From positions 1 through 28,139 of IMG/VR virus record IMGVR_UViG_3300032893_000237: a stretch of 28,139 nt of DNA; one strand, given 5' to 3'. Source of the stretch: a virus. This document shows, in pieces, positions 22,667 through 28,139 of this stretch (position 1 is the stretch's first letter; the number at the start of each line of letters is the position of its first letter). The notes beneath the pieces are model-generated. The model made no database searches. It was not told where the DNA came from and saw nothing but the letters and a program-made list of their open reading frames with translations. Both the position numbers and the translations under genes were made by a program.

Positions 22667-22939
22667 CTACTTGTTGTGCACATCCATGACACACGTAGTA
22701 TCCAGCCCGAAATACTTTCTTGCATCCACCAATTCTTCACGCGCTCCATCTATCGAGCACTTTATAGCTTCTTTTCCCTCTACGAGTCTTTCATCGGCAA
22801 ATCTAAAGACTCCAAATCTCGACCGCCTGCCTGATCTTATTATTCGTAAAAATGGCCGGAAAGTGCGCGTATTCTTCACAAATTGAAACGCCTCGTCTTC
22901 TTTCATGTTTAAAACCGTTACCTGGATAATGTAACTCAT
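22667..22939 (-). CDS. Small protein coupled to the HNH gene (90 aa)
   Basis: ATG at 22939 overlaps the HNH stop as ATGA. The chain begins MSYIIQVTVLNMKEDEAFQF and has a basic middle (FLRIIRSGRRSRFGVFRFAD) and a helical C-terminal part with one Cys. I do not recognise it. Coupling to the HNH nuclease and its position just ahead of terS suggest a role tied to DNA processing or packaging. Confidence 0.6.
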   Translation of the reverse strand: MSYIIQVTVLNMKEDEAFQFVKNTRTFRPFLRIIRSGRRSRFGVFRFADERLVEGKEAIKCSIDGAREELVDARKYFGLDTTCVMDVHNK

Positions 22940-23754
22940 TTTCCACTCCCTTCCCTCAAGTCAACCGGCGCTGTGAGAATCGCTTGTGCCTCTGCCTCCT
23001 CTTTTCCTGTGTCATCCTCAAGTTTCGTTTTCTCCCGTGTTCGCCACCGCACGATCTTTTCTCCGGATACCCGTTCCATATAAAACGGCGCACTCCTGCT
23101 GAGCGCGCTGCACAGCGGCCGCAGCCAATCCTCCGCCGTTTTGATCGTTATGGAGAGTTCTGTTCCGTTGTCAAACTTCTCTTTGGCATCCTGCACCCCG
23201 GCATCGATCAGGTCGCTCCACTTCGCTTCCTTCTCCCGCTTCATCACTTTCCGGACGACCTTCTCAAACTTTGGCTTCAGGATAATACTTTTCAGCTGCT
23301 CCATACTGCGGACTATTGGAGGTTCTCCACCATTGTCAAAGATAATTTCTCCTTTGCTTCGTCTTCCCCCCTCTCCCTCTCCCCCTCTCCCTGTGTACTG
23401 TTCTGACTCATTGTCGCGCAAGAACTTATGTCGTCGCGTACGGTCGGAAGGCGGGTCGCATTTGATGTTGTGGCATCGGCAAAGTGGCTCATGATTGCTG
23501 CCGTCGATCGGATTATTTTCAGGATTATTATCGATATGATGCAGCACCATGTTCGCCGAACAGTCGCCCGTTGCCCACAATTCGCCGTTTCTATTACGCT
23601 GTGCTAAATATTCGTCATCGCCCAGGTCGCGTGCTTGCTGCACGGCACACACCGGCCCGGGCCATACTTTGCCCGCTGCTTCGTAAATACGTTGCTGTTC
23701 GGAATAACATCGTTGTAACGCCTTTTTTCGTTGTGAAATGGTCAGCCTACTCAT
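22936..23754 (-). CDS. HNH-type endonuclease with extra C-terminal domain (272 aa)
   Basis: ATG at 23754; the binding site upstream is weak. HNH features: LHHIDNNPENNPIDG at residues 71-85 (His-His, Asp, Asn) and LCRCHNIKC at 91-99 (Cys pair with His), with C36 and C65 possibly completing a zinc site. Between residues about 120 and 138 lies a Gly/Glu/Arg low-complexity stretch (TGRGGEGEGGRRS). The C-terminal 120 residues are a separate, unidentified domain (KWSDLIDAGVQDAKEKFD, TIKTAEDWLRPLCSALSR). HNH proteins next to terminase genes often assist DNA packaging in tailed phages, which is the likely role here. Confidence 0.8.
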   Translation of the reverse strand: MSRLTISQRKKALQRCYSEQQRIYEAAGKVWPGPVCAVQQARDLGDDEYLAQRNRNGELWATGDCSANMVLHHIDNNPENNPIDGSNHEPLCRCHNIKCDPPSDRTRRHKFLRDNESEQYTGRGGEGEGGRRSKGEIIFDNGGEPPIVRSMEQLKSIILKPKFEKVVRKVMKREKEAKWSDLIDAGVQDAKEKFDNGTELSITIKTAEDWLRPLCSALSRSAPFYMERVSGEKIVRWRTREKTKLEDDTGKEEAEAQAILTAPVDLREGSGK

Positions 23755-23863
23755 CGTTTTTTATCATCTTTCTATCGTGTACTTTGTCATCGTTGCACCA
23801 ACATTCCGTCGCCTTTTTCTTATGCAGGTCTAAACTCCCTCTCAATAGTTGCTTTCGTTCCAT
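23747..23863 (-). CDS. Possible 38-residue ORF overlapping the HNH start
   Basis: A frame starting at ATG 23863 (MERKQLLRGSLDLHKKKATE, then CWCNDD) ends at TAG 23747, overlapping the HNH start. It is charged with two cysteines. I see no ribosome binding site, and it overlaps another frame that looks coding (23820-23918). It may be spurious. Confidence 0.25.
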   Translation of the reverse strand: MERKQLLRGSLDLHKKKATECWCNDDKVHDRKMIKNDE

Positions 23864-24108
23864 AGACTTTTTTTATATAACTTTCTGCGCTTTTATATGA
23901 GTAGAACTCTTTGATGTTTCATCATTTTCCCTTTCTTTTCACCTTCCGGTCCCACGATCTTTCCCGGCTCATCATTTAATAAAATTATTTTCCGCTCTGG
24001 CTCTGTTATTGTATTTGCTCCCGGATAATATACAGCGGTACAATCCCCAGCAAAAACCAGCCGGTATACCGATACACGATCCTTCCACCTCCTGTTTGTG
24101 TCCGCCAT
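23820..24108 (-). pseudogene. Probable frameshifted small gene (about 95 aa if restored)
   Basis: The frame from ATG 24108 encodes 71 residues (RVSVYRLVFAGDCTAVYYPG..., ending RVLLI) and stops at 23893. In the +1 frame, starting just before, lies an open frame without a start codon (NIKEFYSYKSAESYIKKVYG..., ending TIEREFRPA, stop 23820-23822) that looks strongly protein-like. Dropping one base around the AAA at 23917-23919 joins both into one protein of about 95 residues, or gives the second part an ATG start (23925 or 23922). Either there is a real or sequencing frameshift, or a small coupled gene starts there. No family recognised. Confidence 0.5.
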
Positions 24109-24125
24109 GTTCTCTTAAAAATCAT
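24006..24125 (-). CDS. Possible 39-residue membrane micro-protein in an alternate frame
   Basis: ATG 24125 has a good GAGGTG site six bases upstream, better than that of the overlapping longer frame. The 39-residue product has a membrane-like segment (YTGWFLLGIVPLYII) near residues 20-34 and a polar N-terminus. It overlaps most of the 5' part of the gene starting at 24108 in another frame. Its ribosome binding site is the main support; both frames could be used, or the site may serve the longer gene. Confidence 0.3.
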   Translation of the reverse strand: MIFKRTWRTQTGGGRIVYRYTGWFLLGIVPLYIIREQIQ

Positions 24126-24153
24126 TGTGCACCTCGTTTTTCTTTCCTCTTCG

Positions 24154-24381
24154 TCATATGCAATTCTCCATAAAATCTAAAATATCGTGCAGGCATCCAT
24201 TGTTGAAAACGCAATTCTCTCGTGAGCTAAAGACGTATTGTCTCCATGGTCTGTAAAAAGAAAGCATCCCGATCTCTTTTCCGGACCTATTGTTAAAGAT
24301 CCTATACACCGGATGTCGTTCAAACAATTCATCATTCACCTGCCTAATTGTGATGAACTTATATTCCTTTTCATTCGTCAT
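24154..24381 (-). CDS. Small phage protein coupled to the DUF5131 gene (75 aa)
   Basis: The frame reaches 24486, but ATG 24381 overlaps the DUF5131 stop as ATGA and gives a compact protein. Key segments are YRIFNNRSGKEIGMLSFYRP and WRQYVFSSRENCVFNNGCL, then DILDFMENC. This resembles a small phage protein family that I recall next to Gp37/Gp68-type genes, mainly by the 'Y-I-N-S...G-L-F-Y...W-QYVF' pattern. Function unknown. It has three cysteines in the C-terminal part. Confidence 0.65.
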   Translation of the reverse strand: MTNEKEYKFITIRQVNDELFERHPVYRIFNNRSGKEIGMLSFYRPWRQYVFSSRENCVFNNGCLHDILDFMENCI

Positions 24382-24860
24382 TTCGGATACTCTCCCCACA
24401 CCTTCCCATCCAGCTCCGGCATTTTCACAACCTGGCCATCGATTTCCATTTGCTTCAAGAAAAACGGTACTTTCGCAATTACACACTGATCACGCAGCGA
24501 TCGAAACCATTCCACCTCCGCCGGCCGTCTCTTCGGCCCGCTTTCACATCCGGCAATCACCCAATGAATATCCCCATAGATTCTTATTGCTCCTCCGCCA
24601 TCAAATTCTTCATATAAATATTTTTTTAAATCTATTTTTTCCAGTAATGGTTCACAGCTCACAAATCGTATGGTAGCAGGAGTTTGTAATAATATCGGTA
24701 TTCGCTCATCTGCGAATTGATCAGGCGCCGCAGGATACCCGCACCGTCCTGCCAGCCGTTTCGCCATACGCTCGGCATAACAATGCTTGCACCCTGGCGA
24801 TATTTTATCGCAGCCCGTCACCGGGTTCCACGTCTCGTCGCACCATTCGATGTTCGTCAT
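24378..24860 (-). CDS. DUF5131 (phage Gp37/Gp68) protein, internally shortened (160 aa)
   Basis: ATG at 24860 follows GAGGAAAAAGAGAT. N-terminus MTNIEWCDETWNPVTGCDKI with GCDKISPGCKHCYAERMAK (three Cys in C-x6-C-x2-C spacing, as in iron-sulfur/radical-SAM-like sites) and C-terminus TIRFVSCEPLLEKIDL...HWVIAGCESGPKRRP...VPFFLKQ are clear hallmarks of DUF5131. Usual members have about 230-270 residues. Here the central part (normally with NSMSDLFHE, LTKRP and a GVSVE motif) is absent: the chain passes from GYPAAPDQ straight to ADERIPILLQTPATIRF near residue 48. The frame is intact, so this is an in-frame deletion. The biochemical role of the family is unproven. Confidence 0.8.
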   Translation of the reverse strand: MTNIEWCDETWNPVTGCDKISPGCKHCYAERMAKRLAGRCGYPAAPDQFADERIPILLQTPATIRFVSCEPLLEKIDLKKYLYEEFDGGGAIRIYGDIHWVIAGCESGPKRRPAEVEWFRSLRDQCVIAKVPFFLKQMEIDGQVVKMPELDGKVWGEYPK

Positions 24861-24879
24861 ATCTCTTTTTCCTCGCTTG

Positions 24880-25110
24880 TCACCATCGCATCATCTCGCG
24901 TGTTTGTTCTGCACGCCGCTCCTGCTCGTCCTCGCGCAGCTCTTCGATACTCTGCCGGCCCAGAAACAAATTGCACTCCACATCCCCGCCGCCTTTGTCC
25001 CATTTCGGAGTGGTGGCAAAATACCGTTGATTCTTTTCCGGCGGATCGGTTGCCCGCCGGCATTGTTTGGCCAGCGGGCATGTCGTGTCCCTACAATTCG
25101 TCTCGGCCAT
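24880..25110 (-). CDS. Four-cysteine small protein (76 aa)
   Basis: ATG at 25110 begins directly after the TAA of the preceding (frame-corrected) gene. The N-terminus holds C-x4-C-x5-C (NCRDTTCPLAKQC) and a fourth Cys near residue 46 (GGGDVECNLFLG), a possible zinc-binding site. The C-terminal third is a charged helix (SIEELREDEQERRAEQTRE). I do not recognise the exact family, though short phage proteins with this spacing are common near replication genes. Confidence 0.65.
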   Translation of the reverse strand: MAETNCRDTTCPLAKQCRRATDPPEKNQRYFATTPKWDKGGGDVECNLFLGRQSIEELREDEQERRAEQTREMMRW

Positions 25111-25489
25111 TTAGCACTTCCCCAACGTTTTCGGCAGAGGGATAAGAGCATCGTACCGCTCCAGCACCGTATCGATGGCATCCATCGTGGCCTTCAGCGA
25201 TTCCCGCTCCTTCACCAACTGCTCCAGCCACGCCGGCGTCACCGCTTCTTTTTTTTGCGTTCCGCTTGGTAAAGTCGTTGATCGTCGTTTCAATCCGCTT
25301 CTGCCTTGGCATTTCTTCGCTGCTCGGCGCCACGCCCGGCAATTTTCCGTTTTTCTTCATCACGCGTTTCAAATAGTATACATCCTGGTCGCTGCACTGA
25401 TCCGCTAAGACAACCATAATTTCCTTGATGGTCTTTCCTTGTTTCAGCAGATCTTCTGCCGTTACTTTCGCTTCTACATTTTGCCACAT
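25111..25489 (-). pseudogene. Helical protein split by a +1 frameshift at an A8 tract (about 125 aa if restored)
   Basis: ATG at 25489 follows AAGGAGCATAGT. The first frame reads sensibly to about residue 80 (TAEDLLKQGKTIKEIMVVL...TTINDFTKRNAKK), then turns Gly-rich. The +1 frame after the A8 tract (plus strand T8, 25249-25256) continues with a clean helical protein (EAVTPAWLEQLVKERESLK, TMDAIDTVLERY) and stops exactly one base ahead of the next gene's ATG. With seven A residues the two parts make one protein. The N-terminus resembles a small DNA-binding or regulatory domain; family unknown. Either a sequencing/indel error, a real loss of function, or programmed slippage. Confidence 0.65.
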
Positions 25490-25681
25490 ACTATGCTCCT
25501 TGTGTTATTACATGATATTGTTGATTGATCGTTCAAAAATATCGCGCTGCCGATTCTTACGGATGGAGAAAAATGCACACCCTGTGTTTTTTCGCCATTT
25601 CCCAGCTTACGTGCTTTCTATATTCGTTCCCGGGAAAAGAACAAGCGTGCTTTGACCCACGCTCAGCGCGATATACTTACA
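25490..25681 (-). other. Gene-free gap between the ParB-like gene and the next gene
   Basis: This 192-base stretch is the longest gene-free interval in the right part. It holds only tiny frames (13-17 codons) and the ribosome binding site of the next gene. A TTGAAC and AT-rich TAATAA pair 20 bases apart could be promoter-like, but the spacing is poor. I see no hairpin strong enough for a terminator. Confidence 0.4.
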
Positions 25682-27226
25682 TCACTTCTTACTTTTCTTT
25701 CCCTTGGTTTTTCTCACCTTCGTTTTAGAGACTGGCTTATCTGTCTTGTTGGGCTTCTTTGTCAACTCCGCCAATTCCGCAGCATGCTGTTGTTCCACTT
25801 CTGCACGGACAGCGTTCTCAACCTGCTTCGTGTCGATACCCAGACTCTTTGCTTTCTTCTCCAGGTACACCACCGCATCTGCATCGTCGCCGTTCATGAA
25901 GTCATCCACTTGATACAGAATCGCTTTCATATTCAACAGCTGTATAGCGACGGCCAGCTTTTGATTTTCAATCTTCCCTTTGATGCCGAGCAATTTCTCT
26001 GCACTGTAACTACTGTAGAAAGCATTATCCAGCACGGAGTACAGCTCTTCGATAGTCGTTTTATCCAACACCTTTGGCACGCGCCGGGCAATCAATTCCA
26101 GCAGGCGATTGCATAAAGTTCTGACTATCTCAATGGCGATGTCTCGCTTGACGTTCTCGATCTTTTCTTTCTTTTCATCCTTTTCCTGTTTGGCCGCTTG
26201 CTGTTCCGGATCTGCCTTCGGTGTTTCCTTCGGCATCTTCTTGGGCTTCACGGTGAGAATTTGCCCGCGCTGGTCGCCGTCCCACACCATCGCCTTCACC
26301 GTTCCCGGATCGCCTTCTTTTGCTTTGCTCCAATCGCTGCGCTGCAGCACGTCGCTCTTGCGGGTATAGGGCTCTTTGGTGATCAATACAAACGGGTCAC
26401 CGCTTCGTTGCAACATCCGGTGCTGCCGTTCGCGGTATGCCTTCATCTTTGCCTTCACGCATTGAATGTCCGTGCAGATCACACTCTTGCCCAGGTCGCC
26501 GAACAAGTTCAAATTATTCGCGGAACATTTCGGGCATAGTTCACAGGAGCCGGCAGATTTCACCAGTAACGGATCGGTCTTGTCAAAAGCATACTTGTCC
26601 AGCTGGCAATGAAACATCGCTTCGATGTCTTTTAAAAATTCCTTCGTATCCGGCTGGCCTGTTCCCAGATTATACCGGTACCGTCGCATCGTCAAAAATT
26701 CTTCCTGCTGTGCGTGCGTCATGCGCGCAATAGCCATGGCTTCCGTAAAGTTGATGTGGTTCTCCACAAAATACTTTTTCCATGCCGACGTCAGGTTCAG
26801 CAGCACCATCGTTTTCGCAACACGTTCCGGCGTGCGGCTGCATTTCTTCGCAATCGCCGGCACATCGTAGTTTAGTTTTGCCCACCGGCCATACAGCTCC
26901 GCCTCTTCCATCGGCTTCAAATTCTCGCGCACAAAACTGATCATCTGGTATTCCTGAGCTTCTTCGTCCGTCATGTCGCAGATCTCTGCCGGAACTTCTT
27001 CCAATCCCACAGCCATCGCCGCTCTCCACCGGCGTTCGCCGTCCACCAGTTCATACTTTGCCTGCTGGCCATTGGTGTTGGGATGTTCGCGCACAAGGAG
27101 TGCTTCTATGACACCTTTTTCTTGTATGCTCGCCGCTAATTCTTTATCGGCGGGTGAATCGAATTCACGGCGCGGGTTCGTTGTACTGGGAACGATGAGC
27201 GTCGTAAAAATAAGTTTGTGTTTCAT
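25682..27226 (-). CDS. ParB-like nuclease/partition-family protein with cysteine cluster (514 aa)
   Basis: The frame extends to 27373, but ATG 27226 follows ACGAGGTAAGT and gives the family N-terminus. Residues about 10-110 are a ParB/sulfiredoxin domain: NPRREFDSPADKELAASIQE, then KYELVDGERRWRAAMAVG (box II GERRWRA, nucleotide-binding in ParB). A helix-turn-helix part follows (YDVPAIAKKCSRTPERVAKT, FTEAMAIARMT). Residues about 220-270 hold CELCPKCSANN...VICTDIQC, a possible zinc cluster not found in standard ParB. The C-terminus is helical with a very Lys-rich tail. Standard ParB is about 290 residues; this is much longer. Possible roles: DNA partition of a phage-plasmid, transcription control or DNA processing. 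No ParA partner is visible. Confidence 0.75.
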   Translation of the reverse strand: MKHKLIFTTLIVPSTTNPRREFDSPADKELAASIQEKGVIEALLVREHPNTNGQQAKYELVDGERRWRAAMAVGLEEVPAEICDMTDEEAQEYQMISFVRENLKPMEEAELYGRWAKLNYDVPAIAKKCSRTPERVAKTMVLLNLTSAWKKYFVENHINFTEAMAIARMTHAQQEEFLTMRRYRYNLGTGQPDTKEFLKDIEAMFHCQLDKYAFDKTDPLLVKSAGSCELCPKCSANNLNLFGDLGKSVICTDIQCVKAKMKAYRERQHRMLQRSGDPFVLITKEPYTRKSDVLQRSDWSKAKEGDPGTVKAMVWDGDQRGQILTVKPKKMPKETPKADPEQQAAKQEKDEKKEKIENVKRDIAIEIVRTLCNRLLELIARRVPKVLDKTTIEELYSVLDNAFYSSYSAEKLLGIKGKIENQKLAVAIQLLNMKAILYQVDDFMNGDDADAVVYLEKKAKSLGIDTKQVENAVRAEVEQQHAAELAELTKKPNKTDKPVSKTKVRKTKGKKSKK

Positions 27227-27228
27227 AC

Positions 27229-27492
27229 TTACCTCGTTATTGATTGATTGTGTAATGTTGATTGATGATGCAGCAGAAGTTCCACCTGGTCGATCGTGCA
27301 CAGCATCGTTCCTCGCTCGATCTCCTTCAAGATCTTCCGCGTGTCCCATGCTACTCCGCATACTTTTCCGCATCCGGGACCGGGACAGATCAGGTATTCC
27401 ATCGAAGGATGTTTATGCAAATCATCTGCGCGTACAACTGTTTCGTGGCCGCACGCGCAGTGCACTACCGTATACCGTGCATCGAGCACCAA
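27229..27492 (-). CDS. Zinc-ribbon-like small protein (87 aa)
   Basis: The start is TTG 27492 or GTG 27489; GGAGAGG lies 8 bases upstream of the TTG, which I prefer. CAC-G spacing near residue 12 (VHCACGHETVVRADDL) and ICPGPGCGKVC near residue 35 form two Cys pairs of a zinc ribbon. The C-terminal part is helical (TRKILKEIERG) with a His-rich end. The stop is two bases before the ParB-like start, and its end carries the ribosome binding site of that gene, so both are co-translated. Probably nucleic-acid or protein binding. Confidence 0.6.
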   Translation of the reverse strand: MVLDARYTVVHCACGHETVVRADDLHKHPSMEYLICPGPGCGKVCGVAWDTRKILKEIERGTMLCTIDQVELLLHHQSTLHNQSITR

Positions 27493-27496
27493 AGTG

Positions 27497-27904
27497 TCAT
27501 CCTCTCCACATCCGGATCGTGTCCGTCTTGCCGATCACCGATTCGATGGTATCGAGTATCTCCTGGCCGTCGCCAATCGTCAGCTCGTTGCCCGGATAAA
27601 TCGATTTCGCAATCGCCACATAACACTGCTCCAGCAATTCAAAAATTTTATCCGCCACCGCACTCGCCGCCTGCCGGTTCTTTTGTGCATCTTCTGCTTT
27701 TTTGTTTAATGATGGATCATCAGCTGGCGCCGCCATTCCACATGCATCAGTTACCGGATCAATTTCCTGTTTCCCGTGCACACCGTCCACCAGCGTCACT
27801 TCTCCGGCGCCAGGGATCGGTGTCTTTTCCGGTATTGGTTCCACATGCGATGCAATCATTCCTGCACCTGTCGGCAAAACCGTGTTTGTTTCTTCCTGTT
27901 CCAT
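27497..27904 (-). CDS. Unknown acidic protein with helical C-terminus (135 aa)
   Basis: ATG at 27904 follows GGAGG by four bases, a strong site, so I take it as the start although the frame is open upstream to the right edge. The N-terminal half is acidic and disordered (MEQEETNTVLPTGAGMI, IPGAGEVTLVDG, PVTDACGMAAPADDPS). The C-terminal half is helical (ASAVADKIFELLEQCYVAIA) and ends ESVIGKTDTIRMWRG. No family recognised. It precedes the zinc-ribbon gene by a few bases and lies at the head of the visible operon. Confidence 0.6.
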   Translation of the reverse strand: MEQEETNTVLPTGAGMIASHVEPIPEKTPIPGAGEVTLVDGVHGKQEIDPVTDACGMAAPADDPSLNKKAEDAQKNRQAASAVADKIFELLEQCYVAIAKSIYPGNELTIGDGQEILDTIESVIGKTDTIRMWRG

Positions 27905-28138
27905 ACATCCTCCATTGGTTGTTGTGATTGTTTTGTTAGTTGTTTTGTTAGTTGATACATGCAGTTTACACCCGAATTTTTCCGCTGTGAGCAATTCCGC
28001 CTTGTATTCCGAGCCGTCCATTACGGTCGCGCCATCTTCATCCGGTCGTTGGTAAAAAACTATCTTGGGATTTTTACAATACCTTACTCTATATCCGTAC
28101 ACATTTATTTGTTCCTCTTCAGTCTCAATGCGTTTATA
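27905..28138 (-). CDS. Partial upstream frame, open at the right edge and in frame with the next gene
   Basis: Reading in the frame of the gene above, the codons from 28138 encode YKRIETEEEQINVYGYRVRY and KNPKIVFYQRPDEDGATVMD... ending with a Thr/Asn/Lys-rich low-complexity link (STNKTTNKTITTTN). No stop occurs before the ATG at 27904. The first 50 residues look coding, whereas the link looks like an untranslated A/C-rich leader read through. So either one longer protein spans both parts, or the upstream gene has lost its stop. Start is outside the window or at GTG 28102. Confidence 0.45.
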
Positions 28139-28139
28139 T

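Noticed and set aside
25111-25293. Separate 60-residue gene starting at TTG 25293
   Set aside because: No ribosome binding site, and the frame is explained as the continuation of the gene starting at 25489 after an A8-tract frameshift.
27227-27373. N-terminal extension of the ParB-like frame
   Set aside because: It overlaps the zinc-ribbon gene in another frame; ATG 27226 has a well placed GAGG site.
1-28139. tRNA genes, integrase, attachment sites, lysis genes
   Set aside because: I looked for cloverleaf arms, recombinase motifs and holin/endolysin motifs and saw none, so lysogeny and lysis cannot be judged from this window.

Overview
The window is one uninterrupted stretch of a tailed double-stranded DNA phage or prophage. 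Every gene I can support lies on the minus strand, so the order of expression runs from the right edge (28139) to the left edge (1). Genes are tightly packed, with many 1- or 4-base stop/start overlaps (TAATG, ATGA) and purine-rich ribosome binding sites. I see no tRNA, rRNA, CRISPR array, insertion sequence or integrase.

The likely host is a member of Bacteroidota or a relative in the FCB group. This is an inference from three things: Sec signal peptides ending in AQ or GQ followed by a mature chain, fibronectin-III-like modules of the 'GFCYATHPNPTLDD' type common in secreted proteins of that group, and two palindromic intergenic repeats of a kind I associate with those chromosomes. The virion type suggested is a short-tailed P22-like podovirus. 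The order terminase, portal, scaffold, capsid, adaptors, tail-stabilising beta-propeller, fibres, ejection-type proteins follows P22, although the capsid protein is of the DUF4043/N4-gp56 type.

Right part (about 22.6-28.1 kb), accessory and DNA-metabolism genes: a partial frame at the edge, a zinc-ribbon protein, a 514-residue ParB-like protein, a small gene that appears frameshifted, a four-cysteine small protein, a shortened DUF5131 (Gp37/Gp68) protein with a coupled partner, a second apparently frameshifted small gene, and an HNH nuclease next to the packaging genes.

Middle (about 13-22.6 kb), packaging and head: terS, terL, P22-like portal, two small proteins, an intrinsic terminator, scaffold, major capsid protein, a second terminator, a secreted beta-rich protein, two small putative decoration/accessory proteins, and a predicted lipoprotein.

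Left part (1-13 kb), neck, tail and ejection: two or three adaptor-like proteins, a split gp10-like tail protein whose second part is a 1736-residue mosaic, a fibre/needle-like protein, two equal-length (382 aa) fibre-like proteins with signal peptides, and two proteins in the position of P22 ejection proteins; the last runs off the left edge.

The most unusual feature is that four genes embedded in the virion gene cluster carry Sec or lipoprotein signals. Virion proteins are normally assembled in the cytoplasm, so this suggests either phage-encoded fibre-like proteins sent to the host envelope or an unusual assembly route.
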